NCBI GenBank assembly: GCA_037127585.1
Contig: JBAXYB010000003.1
Coordinates: forward strand, 1 to 64,000
Length of the DNA stretch: 64,000 nucleotides
Reading direction: 5' to 3'
DNA from: CAINDI01 sp037127585
Lineage (GTDB): Bacteria > Verrucomicrobiota > Verrucomicrobiia > Palsa-1439
Below, one piece after another: positions 57,831-64,000 of the stretch (positions within the stretch are counted from its first letter, which is position 1; each line of letters begins with the position of its first letter). Below the pieces are notes generated by a model. The model saw only the letters and a program-made list of their open reading frames with translations, did no database searches and had not been told where the DNA came from. Position numbers and translations under genes: made by a program.

Positions 57831-58021
57831 AGTTGTTTCACTGGGGTTTGATGCTGCGATACATGGTGTATGGCGTGTTGCCGCTGTTGTTGCTGTTCGC
57901 GGCGTTTCAACGCTTCGGCGGCGGCGATGTCGGTGTTTTCATCGTGGTTTTGGCGGCGCTGCTGCCGTTCATCGCGATTGGCTGGCTCGGCTATCAACAT
58001 TACCGGCACCGCGGGAAATGA
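57827..58021 (+). CDS. small two-helix membrane protein
   Basis: A 64-residue protein: MLRYMVYGVLPLLLLFAAF and VFIVVLAALLPFIAIGWLG are its two membrane helices, with a basic C-terminus. Translationally coupled to the preceding gene; the two probably act together. No family recognised. Confidence 0.65.
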   Translation: MKLFHWGLMLRYMVYGVLPLLLLFAAFQRFGGGDVGVFIVVLAALLPFIAIGWLGYQHYRHRGK

Positions 58022-58098
58022 CGCGGTATTTTGGGCTTGTCGGCGCAATAGTTTGAGCGCAATCTAATCCTGTTGGTTCACCCCGGTCGGAGGTGTTT

Positions 58099-58686
58099 AT
58101 GGCGGTTGTTACAAAGCCTGACACTGGATCGCGCAGTCTGGAAGCGGTCCTTGAAGTTCTGCATGCCGAAGCTGAACACAAAGCTTCCCTGCGGATGTTT
58201 TTCGCAGCGGCTGAGCACTGTCGGAATTATCACGGCGCATTTGCCGCTGAGACCGAGACCGCGCGGGCGCGCCTGGCGGCGGAATATGAAAAGCTCGGGG
58301 TGATCGCCGAACAGGAACGCAAGGAGCTCGGCGTGACATTTGCCCCGCACCCCGTTGTGCACTTGCCGGCGAACTGGCATTGTCCTGCTTGTCACACGAG
58401 CTTCCCGGCCGCGCTGGTCGTCTGCGGTAAATGCGGGTTCGACCTGCGGACCGGTAAAGCTTACCAAGCAGAGACCAAGCCTCCGCGGCGGGAGTGGATT
58501 GGGAATACGAAAGTTACCGCTTCGCCGCACCTCGGTCGCGCCAAACGGCGGGAGGATCATAGCTTGGTGTGGGTCATTGGCGGGACCGCAGTCGGGGTGC
58601 TCGTGTTGCTGGTGGTGCTCGCCATTTGCAAACAGCATCTCTCGGCGGAGCATGTTCCCGCCTTGCGCTCGGATGTTCAGCGGTGA
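58099..58686 (+). CDS. zinc-ribbon protein with C-terminal membrane anchor
   Basis: A 195-residue protein with an N-terminal helical half (AEHKASLRMFFAAAEHCRNY, ARARLAAEYEKLGVIAEQ), a zinc ribbon WHCPACHTSFPAALVVCGKC (CxxC...CxxC) and one C-terminal helix (WVIGGTAVGVLVLLVVLAIC). The start ATG has GGAGGT 7 nt upstream. Function unknown; 70 nt upstream of nrdR but with no coupling. Confidence 0.7.
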   Translation: MAVVTKPDTGSRSLEAVLEVLHAEAEHKASLRMFFAAAEHCRNYHGAFAAETETARARLAAEYEKLGVIAEQERKELGVTFAPHPVVHLPANWHCPACHTSFPAALVVCGKCGFDLRTGKAYQAETKPPRREWIGNTKVTASPHLGRAKRREDHSLVWVIGGTAVGVLVLLVVLAICKQHLSAEHVPALRSDVQR

Positions 58687-58755
58687 GGGGAATGCACGCT
58701 TGACCCACCGGAAAGCGCGTGTTACCAAAACTGCGGAGAGCGTTTCGACGAATTC

Positions 58756-59238
58756 ATGCGATGCCCAAAATGCGGGGAACAAGACGACAAGGTTATTGAC
58801 TCGCGCAGCAGTAGCGATGGGGCGCAGATTCGTCGACGGCGGGAATGTCTCGATTGCGGCACGCGGTTCACCACGTACGAAGCGGTGTTTCACGAGCCGA
58901 TGCGGGTCAAGAAACGGACCGGCGATTATCAGGAGTTTGAGCGCCGCAAACTCCGCAATGGCATCGACCGCGCCTGCGAGAAACGCCCGGTCAGCACCGA
59001 ACAGATCGAAGCCAGTGTCGAACGGATCATGACGGAACTTGAAAATGAATATGGCCGCGAAGTGACTTCGGAACAGATCGGGGAACGCGTGATGCGCCAC
59101 CTCCGGAAGCTGGACGAAGTTGCCTATGTCCGTTTTGCCTCGGTGTACCGGCAGTTCCATGATGCCGAACAGTTCATCCACGAAATTCAGCGCATGGTCA
59201 AACGGCCCGCGAAACCGACCCGAGGCAAGGAGCGATGA
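58756..59238 (+). CDS. nrdR: transcriptional repressor NrdR
   Basis: A 160-residue protein: zinc ribbon MRCPKCGEQDDKVIDSRSS, RRRRECLDCGTRFTTYE (four Cys), followed by an ATP-cone (VKKRTGDYQEFERRKLRNGI and VAYVRFASVYRQF). NrdR senses ATP/dATP through the cone and represses ribonucleotide reductase genes through NrdR boxes; no such genes are in the window. Overlaps the next gene by 4 nt (ATGA). Confidence 0.97.
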   Translation: MRCPKCGEQDDKVIDSRSSSDGAQIRRRRECLDCGTRFTTYEAVFHEPMRVKKRTGDYQEFERRKLRNGIDRACEKRPVSTEQIEASVERIMTELENEYGREVTSEQIGERVMRHLRKLDEVAYVRFASVYRQFHDAEQFIHEIQRMVKRPAKPTRGKER

Positions 59239-59801
59239 TTCAACTCCGCGAAGAAATCGCCTGGGTGCGCGACAGTCAGGACCGGCTCACGCCGTTCGAT
59301 GTCGCCCGGCTGGCCGCATCGATTCATGGCGCTGTGGCGGTGGCAGGTGCCGCGGAACATCTGCTGGCGGAATCTGTGGCGTCGGCGATTCATCTCTACA
59401 CGCGCGATGTGTGTCAGCGCCAAACCATCGCGGCGGTTGAGATTGCCGAGCTGGTCAATGCCGTACTGACGATGCTGGGACTCGAAGAAATCGCGCGCGC
59501 TTACGAACAACGCCGGCAATGGACTGAAATTCGCCTCGATCAACTCAGTGCCACGGCCGACTTCGAACTCGGCTTTTACCGGCGGCTCAACTCCGAGCTC
59601 AATGCCGTTGTGGACGATGAACTCGAATTGGTTCAACTTCGCGGCCTCCGTGCCTGTGTGATGCAACTGCAAGGCGCGCGCCGGTGGGGCGAGAGCTGTC
59701 GCGCGTTGGCGGATGACATTGTTGGTTTCGTGCGCGACCGGGTCCGACAAGTCCGCCGGGCGAGCTCCACCGCGTTGTGCGTGGAAGTGCTGGAGTCATA
59801 A
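59235..59801 (+). CDS. ATP-cone domain protein coupled to nrdR
   Basis: A 188-residue protein whose first ~85 residues form an ATP-cone: VRDSQDRLTPFDVARLAASI, then LLAESVASAIHLYTRDV and QTIAAVEIAELVNAVL, ending GLEEIARAYEQRRQW, the same layout as the cone of NrdR and ribonucleotide reductases. The remainder is helical and unlike reductase. AAGGAG and ATGA overlap couple it to nrdR, suggesting a nucleotide-sensing partner. The next gene overlaps by one base (TAATG). Confidence 0.78.
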   Translation: MIQLREEIAWVRDSQDRLTPFDVARLAASIHGAVAVAGAAEHLLAESVASAIHLYTRDVCQRQTIAAVEIAELVNAVLTMLGLEEIARAYEQRRQWTEIRLDQLSATADFELGFYRRLNSELNAVVDDELELVQLRGLRACVMQLQGARRWGESCRALADDIVGFVRDRVRQVRRASSTALCVEVLES

Positions 59802-60139
59802 TGGCCGACAACATTTTCGCCAAGATCATCGCCAAGCAGATTCCGGCAACCATCGTGTTCGAGGACGACCGGGTGCTGGCGTTTCGCGACGTCAACCCGC
59901 AAGCGCCCGTCCACATTCTCGTCGTCCCGAAACCGGACATTGCCAATGTCAGCGCGACCCGGGATGAAGTGATGCTGGGGCACTTGTTGACTGTGGCGGC
60001 GGACATTGCCCGCCAAGAGGGGATTGATTCGACAGGCTACCGGCTGGTCATAAACAAAGGGCGCGATGCCGGCGAGAGTGTTCCCCATTTGCACGTTCAT
60101 TTGCTTGGCGGACGTTCCCTGAACTGGCCGCCCGGCTGA
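59801..60139 (+). CDS. HIT family nucleotide-binding hydrolase
   Basis: A 112-residue histidine-triad protein: DNIFAKIIAKQIPATIVFED at the start, VHILVVPKPDIANVS in the middle, and the triad VPHLHVHLLGGR at the end. Homologues hydrolyse purine phosphoramidates such as AMP-lysine. Couples both neighbours (TAATG, TGATG). Confidence 0.95.
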   Translation: MADNIFAKIIAKQIPATIVFEDDRVLAFRDVNPQAPVHILVVPKPDIANVSATRDEVMLGHLLTVAADIARQEGIDSTGYRLVINKGRDAGESVPHLHVHLLGGRSLNWPPG

Positions 60140-61620
60140 TGATTCTCTTCGAAGATAAGCACCTGCTGGTCGTCAACAAACCGTCCGGCATCAATACGCA
60201 CAAACCGGACAAGTACACGCCCGACGGCTTGCACGAATGGCTGCTCAAGCGCGGCCATAAACTTTCCATCCTCCACCGGCTCGACAAGGATACCTCGGGT
60301 GTTCTCGTGTTTGGCAAGAGCACGTTGGCGAATCAATCTCTCGCCAAGCAGTTCGAGAAGCACAAAATCAAAAAGGAATACCTTTTCCTCTCCGCGAGCC
60401 GGCCGAAGCGGCACCGGTTTTGTGAGGAAGGACCCAATGAGCAGACGTGGTTCGAGTACGTGTCGCCGGTGGGCGAGAATCATCTCCTCAAAGCCGAACC
60501 CGTCACCGGTAAGACGCATCAGATCCGCCGGCACTCGGCGTATTGTAAGTTTCCGGTCTTGGGCGACACCAAGTACGGTGACATGCCGGCCCCGCGGCTG
60601 ATGTTGCATGCCCACCGGATTACGTTTACGCATCCGGCCAGTGGTGAACTGGTGACGTTTTCGGCGAGCATACCGGCCGTGTTTGAAGATTTGGATGCGT
60701 TGACGGCAGCGCGTGAGTTTCGCGAGCTGTTGTTCGATCCGGCGGAGACCAATGCGTACCGGCTCGTGAGCGGGGCGGCTGATGGATTGCCGGACGTGAT
60801 TGTTGATTCGTATGCCGGTCGGTTTTTTGTGCAGCGGTTGTCGGAAACAGCCAAACCCCCTCACCTTAATCCTCTCCCCCGGAGGGGAGAGGAGACCGGC
60901 GAGGGGGAGTTCTGCGTGTATGATCAACTCGCAACGAAACAGACGCGCACGCCGGCCCAGTGCATTCAGGGCGCGGCGGTCGCGGAACGGTTCCCGATCC
61001 GCGAGAACGGCGTGACTTATCTCATCAACTTCGGCGAAGGCTTGTCGACCGGCATCTTTCTCGATCAACGCGAAAATCGCCGGCGACTCTTGAACATGCC
61101 GCTGGCCGGTAAGCGGGTGCTAAATTGTTTTTCATACACGTGCGCGTTCTCCGTTGCGGCGGCGAAGGCGGGGGCGGTGACGACCAGCATTGATCTGTCG
61201 CGAAAGTATCTCGACTGGGGGAAGGAAAACTTCCGCGTGAATAATCTTGATCCTGAGAAACACGATTTCGTTTACGGCGATGTGTTCGAATGGCTCAGGA
61301 AGTTCGTGAAGCGTGGCGACCGGTGGGACATGGTGCTGATCGATCCGCCGACGTTCGCGACGACGAAGAAAGGCCGGGCGTTTCGGGCGGAGCGTGATTA
61401 CGAGGAACTGGCGGCGTTGGCCATGCCGTTAGTGGTGCCGGGTGGGGCGCTGTTTTGTTCGACGAATCAGCGGACTTTGTCGCCGGAGAATTTCGAGCGG
61501 GCGATTCGGTCGACGGAACGCCAGATTACGGCGCTGGAGTTTGAGACGTTGCCTTTTGATTATCGGGTGGCGGAGGGGGAGCACCCGTACTTGAAGACGC
61601 TGTGGGCAACCCTGGAATAG
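60139..61620 (+). CDS. fusion of RluA-type pseudouridine synthase and RlmI/RlmK-like RNA methyltransferase
   Basis: A 493-residue two-enzyme protein. Residues ~1-190 are an RluA-family pseudouridine synthase (VVNKPSGINTHK, HRLDKDTSGVLVFGKS with the catalytic Asp, GKTHQIRRH). Residues ~205-493 are a SAM-dependent methyltransferase of the RlmI/RlmK class: VIVDSYAGRFFVQRL, STGIFLDQRENRR, VLNCFSYTCAFSVAAAKAGA and LIDPPTFATTKKGRAF. Both act on structured RNA, presumably rRNA. A 53-bp dispersed repeat is carried in frame between the domains. Fourth gene of the nrdR operon. Its last 95 bp overlap the convergent gene. Confidence 0.92.
   Translation: MILFEDKHLLVVNKPSGINTHKPDKYTPDGLHEWLLKRGHKLSILHRLDKDTSGVLVFGKSTLANQSLAKQFEKHKIKKEYLFLSASRPKRHRFCEEGPNEQTWFEYVSPVGENHLLKAEPVTGKTHQIRRHSAYCKFPVLGDTKYGDMPAPRLMLHAHRITFTHPASGELVTFSASIPAVFEDLDALTAAREFRELLFDPAETNAYRLVSGAADGLPDVIVDSYAGRFFVQRLSETAKPPHLNPLPRRGEETGEGEFCVYDQLATKQTRTPAQCIQGAAVAERFPIRENGVTYLINFGEGLSTGIFLDQRENRRRLLNMPLAGKRVLNCFSYTCAFSVAAAKAGAVTTSIDLSRKYLDWGKENFRVNNLDPEKHDFVYGDVFEWLRKFVKRGDRWDMVLIDPPTFATTKKGRAFRAERDYEELAALAMPLVVPGGALFCSTNQRTLSPENFERAIRSTERQITALEFETLPFDYRVAEGEHPYLKTLWATLE
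60856..60908. repeat. CCCCCTCACCTTAATCC-type palindromic repeat carried in frame
   Basis: Outer arms CCCCCTC / GAGGGGG enclose hairpin CCTCTCCCC-CGGA-GGGGAGAGG. Read in frame as PHLNPLPRRGEETGEGE within the pseudouridine synthase/methyltransferase gene. Same family as the element at 50411. Confidence 0.9.
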
Positions 61621-63328
61621 ACGCCCACGGAATCTGCGCCAAGAGTGGTTGCGCGGCCCCGATGCCACCGGCCAGCGCGACGATGTAGGTCAGCGGTTTC
61701 CCAATCGGCGAGTACGTGGTCGTCGTTGAAGCCTTGGCGCCTTCCACGGTGGTGGAAACATACGGCCCGAGGTGGCGCATGATGGTCTCCGGTTGCGGGA
61801 GCTTGTTCCAGGCGATGAAACTGTCGGTGTTGGTGGCAGTGGCGTGCGCGAGCGTGTAGAGGCCGCCCATGACTTTTCGCAGATCACAGTACGTGAACGA
61901 TGAGCCTCCGGTCGGAACGCGTTGCGCGACGCTCTTGAACTCGGCGGAGTCGGCCAGCGACGTCGTGCCGGACTTGATCTGGGTGATGATTTCTTTCGCG
62001 TAATCGGGCGTCAACGCGAGGACGAAGTATTTTTCCGTCAACACGTACGTCGGCGCAGCGTAACTGCTCCCGGTGCGGATGACGTGCAAGGTTTCGCCGG
62101 CATGCGTGATGTCATCGGTGCGCTCGACGGTCTTCTTGATCGTCTCGACAATGGTGTCAAACTTTGTGATCGGGTCTTTCACTTCGGCGACCAACGCGAA
62201 GTCAGGGGACCGGGCGCCGGATCGCCAATTGCCGATGTAAGCGACTTCTGGCCCGAGGTGCGTCAGGAAATCGTCACTGAGCCGTACGCCGGCATCGGAG
62301 AGATACTTATCGAGGTCGCCGCCGATTTTCAGGGCCGTGGGATTGCCGGAGCGGGCGAGGGCTTCCATCAACTTCGTGAAGCCGCCGGCCAGATCAGTCG
62401 ACTGCACGGCGTACAATGCGGAGTCCCCCGGGGCGACGGCCAGCGTGCTCTGTTGAATCGGCGGGTCAGGTTGGTGGTCTTTGGAGTACGTGATGATGCT
62501 GGAGTCCGTGAGGCCGGCGCCATCGAAATTCACGGCGACGGTGGTCGCTTGAATGTTCCCGAGACTTTCGAGCATCGGACTGCCTTGGGCGGCCATCAGT
62601 AGCAGCATGCCGTATTGACTGAAGAGTTGTTCCATGTTGATGAAGGCGTGGCCCGCGCTGTTCTTTGGTAAGCGCTGGATGGCGTTTTGGAAACGCATGC
62701 TGCCGGCCAACGAGACTGCCTCCGGTAACGCATTGCGAGTGAAGCGGGTAATCATGTCGCGCATCTGCTCCTCGTCAGTCGTGCCGACTAACAGCGTGCC
62801 GAGAAATCCATAGCAGAATTGCGCCGCCGGACTGGCATGCACCACCGTATAGTCAATGCTCAGATAGTTTTTCTTTTCGAGCGTGGCGGCCGGGTTGTAC
62901 TTCGCCAGTTGGTGCTCATAAACTTTCAGATATGCGAACGCCTGGACCTTGTGCAATTTACAATCGATGCCGACGGCCCCGCCGACCTCGGTCTTCGGAG
63001 TCGCGGCAAACCGAGTGATGGCGACGAACACTTCGCCTTGCGGCAAGGCGAGCGCCTCTTCCCAGCGTTCTTTCTTCAATCCGCCTTGCACTGCCGCGAG
63101 TGGCTTCTGAAGGAACGCTTGCACCTCCGGCTCGGCCCACAACGCTGCCAACGGCGTGCCGCGCAACTGCTCCCGGGCGGCCTGAAAATCCGGTGCGTCC
63201 ACAAACAGGAGAGTGCTCTCCGGTAACAGTTCAGCGCCGGCGGGAGAACGTCCACCCCGATTAAAAATTAGGATGGCGGCGGCGACGATCAACGTCAGCG
63301 CGATGAAGATGAGTAAAACTTTTTTCAT
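61526..63328 (-). CDS. large membrane-anchored protein of unknown function
   Basis: A 600-residue protein with an N-terminal helix (MKKVLLIFIALTLIVAAAILIF) and a long extracytoplasmic domain with repeating layout: LLPESTLLFVDAPDFQAARE, GEVFVAITRFAATPK, FLTHLGPEVAYIGNW and YAAPTYVLTEKYFVLALTPD, resembling DUF3352-type proteins that start with P.....F....D. The C-terminus is Pro/Ser/Thr-rich (TGAPPPPPDNQKATSQTPAP). The ATG is 10 nt from a -10 box; 95 bp of its 3' end overlap the convergent methyltransferase gene. Confidence 0.82.
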   Translation of the reverse strand: MKKVLLIFIALTLIVAAAILIFNRGGRSPAGAELLPESTLLFVDAPDFQAAREQLRGTPLAALWAEPEVQAFLQKPLAAVQGGLKKERWEEALALPQGEVFVAITRFAATPKTEVGGAVGIDCKLHKVQAFAYLKVYEHQLAKYNPAATLEKKNYLSIDYTVVHASPAAQFCYGFLGTLLVGTTDEEQMRDMITRFTRNALPEAVSLAGSMRFQNAIQRLPKNSAGHAFINMEQLFSQYGMLLLMAAQGSPMLESLGNIQATTVAVNFDGAGLTDSSIITYSKDHQPDPPIQQSTLAVAPGDSALYAVQSTDLAGGFTKLMEALARSGNPTALKIGGDLDKYLSDAGVRLSDDFLTHLGPEVAYIGNWRSGARSPDFALVAEVKDPITKFDTIVETIKKTVERTDDITHAGETLHVIRTGSSYAAPTYVLTEKYFVLALTPDYAKEIITQIKSGTTSLADSAEFKSVAQRVPTGGSSFTYCDLRKVMGGLYTLAHATATNTDSFIAWNKLPQPETIMRHLGPYVSTTVEGAKASTTTTYSPIGKPLTYIVALAGGIGAAQPLLAQIPWASIPGLPTASSSTGAPPPPPDNQKATSQTPAP

Positions 63329-63338
63329 GAGCGCGCGG

Positions 63339-63367
63339 ATGCTATGCGTCGAACGGGAGGGCGTCAA
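63339..63367 (-). promoter_or_regulatory. sigma70-type promoter of the anchored-protein gene
   Basis: On the minus strand TTGACG, 17 nt, TAGCAT, ending 10 nt before the ATG at 63328; it overlaps the stop of the DUF983 gene. Confidence 0.55.
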
Positions 63368-63774
63368 GCTTGCGGCGGGATCGGCGAATGGGTGCCGCGG
63401 GTTCGCCAGTAGTATTCGAGGCCCACACTCATGCCGTTTCGATGGGGCAATGTGAAAATGAAGCCACTGATCAGAGCGCCGACCAACCCATAGAACCAGA
63501 CTGAATACGGATTATAGACGCGAAAATAGATGATCACGATCAATGGGAAAATAAACAGTGCGCGGTCGATCAATAGCAAATAAGCCCAGAGATCGCCTTG
63601 GTTCTGGAGATATTGCAGGTCGCACGCAGGACACCGGTCATGCAATGTGATCCACTTCTTGAACAATGCGCCGGCACCACACCGTGGGCATTTCCGCTGC
63701 GCCCCACGCCAGAGTACCGACTTTAATGTTGGATGCGTGTCCTGCACTCGCCAATTGTAACATGGTTGCCCCAT
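63364..63774 (-). CDS. DUF983 family membrane protein
   Basis: A 136-residue protein: a zinc ribbon (QRKCPRCGAGALFKKWITLH, DRCPACDLQY) followed by two membrane helices (LLLIDRALFIFPLIVIIYF, VWFYGLVGALISGFIFTL), the standard DUF983 layout. Function unknown. TATAAC lies 7 nt before the ATG, so the message may be leaderless. Confidence 0.9.
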   Translation of the reverse strand: MGQPCYNWRVQDTHPTLKSVLWRGAQRKCPRCGAGALFKKWITLHDRCPACDLQYLQNQGDLWAYLLLIDRALFIFPLIVIIYFRVYNPYSVWFYGLVGALISGFIFTLPHRNGMSVGLEYYWRTRGTHSPIPPQA

Positions 63775-63808
63775 GGGCTTGGTTATAAAACAGGTTTGAA
63801 ACGGAAGC

Positions 63809-63840
63809 GCCCGGTAATCCTCAGGGGATTACCGGGCGCC
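63809..63840 (-). terminator. terminator of the right-edge gene
   Basis: Inverted repeat GCGCCCGGTAATCC and GGATTACCGGGCGC around a 4-nt loop. On the minus strand TTCCGTTT follows, weakly T-rich. It lies 25 nt after the stop of the partial gene. Confidence 0.6.
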
Positions 63841-63865
63841 TAGAAACTCGGCCGGTCAGGGTTCT

Positions 63866-64000
63866 TTACTTCCCGTTGCCGTGCCCATGGCCATTGCCGT
63901 TGCCATTACCATTCCCCTGGCCGCCTTGACCCTTTTTGCCTTTGGAATGGGGCACGAGAACCGCCACCGATTTGGACGATGAGTTGCCGCTCGCATCCGT
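63866..64000 (-). CDS. C-terminal end of a secreted protein (5' part outside the window)
   Basis: The last 44 codons of a minus-strand gene. They read TDASGNSSSKSVAVLVPHSK and then a Lys/Gly/Asn/His tail GKKGQGGQGNGNGNGNGHGH ending in GNGK. The first part is like the end of an Ig/cadherin-like domain (VTD.SGNSSSKSV.V.V), and the GN-rich tail is typical of large extracellular proteins in this phylum. Terminator follows. Confidence 0.7.
   Translation of the reverse strand, partial: TDASGNSSSKSVAVLVPHSKGKKGQGGQGNGNGNGNGHGHGNGK

Noticed and set aside
1..64000. CRISPR array, rRNA, tmRNA, RNase P RNA or riboswitch
   Set aside because: No direct repeats with regular spacers, no conserved rRNA or tmRNA stretches, and no conserved riboswitch core (T-box, SAM, cobalamin, TPP) was recognised upstream of thrS, cysM or leuA; the leuA leader is a peptide attenuator.

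Overview
The window looks like a chromosomal segment of a Verrucomicrobiota bacterium, most likely from the Pedosphaera/Limisphaerales side of the phylum. The grounds are a PEP-CTERM secreted protein, a paired DUF1800/DUF1501 twin-arginine module, several secreted HEAT-repeat proteins, an LpxA gene (Gram-negative envelope), a moderately high GC content, and abundant intergenic palindromes of the GTGTAGCGGCG...CGCCGCTACAC type. The assignment is an inference from gene content. Both ends are cut: a tRNA-Pro runs off the left end and a secreted-protein gene runs off the right end. There are no rRNA genes, CRISPR arrays, complete insertion sequences or prophage genes.

Layout. 0-10.5 kb: housekeeping genes (sufU, DUF2203, thrS, a Gfo/Idh/MocA oxidoreductase, a secreted hydrolase, recQ, DUF502, recO). 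10.5-18.9 kb: one directional cluster under clear sigma70-type promoters, with a MotA/TolQ/ExbB-like channel protein carrying a long coiled-coil tail, two ExbD-like partners, an anchored protein, a secreted HEAT protein, a secreted protein with a C-terminal ICHK...HLAHGD motif, and a second HEAT protein. 18.9-25.7 kb: lpxA, a cysteine-biosynthesis operon (cysM, a JAMM peptidase, and a CysO-like carrier fused to an E1/rhodanese MoeZ-like enzyme) behind a tRNA-Ala, a winged-helix RG-rich protein, a SUI1 factor and a ParDE-like toxin-antitoxin pair. 25.7-33.8 kb: leuA with an apparently complete ribosome-mediated attenuator (8 leucines in a 22-residue leader peptide), preceded by an ABC-export operon that ends in another HEAT protein. 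33.9-39.5 kb: a system II cytochrome c maturation operon (lipoprotein, ccs1/resB, ccsA) with an aldo/keto reductase and a His-bearing membrane protein. 39.5-49.9 kb: SRAP/YedK, DUF3303, cstA, a hydrolase with a replaced nucleophile, a PEP-CTERM protein, a class II aldolase and L-rhamnose isomerase, a methyltransferase and a YddG-like exporter. 50-64 kb: a three-domain acyl-activating/ACP/acyltransferase protein, DUF1800-DUF1501, an EEP-family hydrolase, small membrane genes, an operon nrdR - ATP-cone protein - HIT - pseudouridine synthase/methyltransferase fusion, a large anchored protein and DUF983.

Three cross-cutting patterns stand out. First, many genes lack a Shine-Dalgarno sequence and instead have a -35/-10 pair whose -10 box lies only about 6-13 nt before the start codon, which suggests leaderless mRNAs. 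Second, dispersed palindromic repeats sit in intergenic DNA, supply stop codons, and in two cases are carried in frame inside long genes. Third, ATGA/GTGA/TGATG overlaps are common and define operons. The leuA leader is the clearest regulatory discovery; the ExbBD/HEAT cluster and the self-fused CysO-E1-rhodanese protein are the most interesting uncharacterised machinery.
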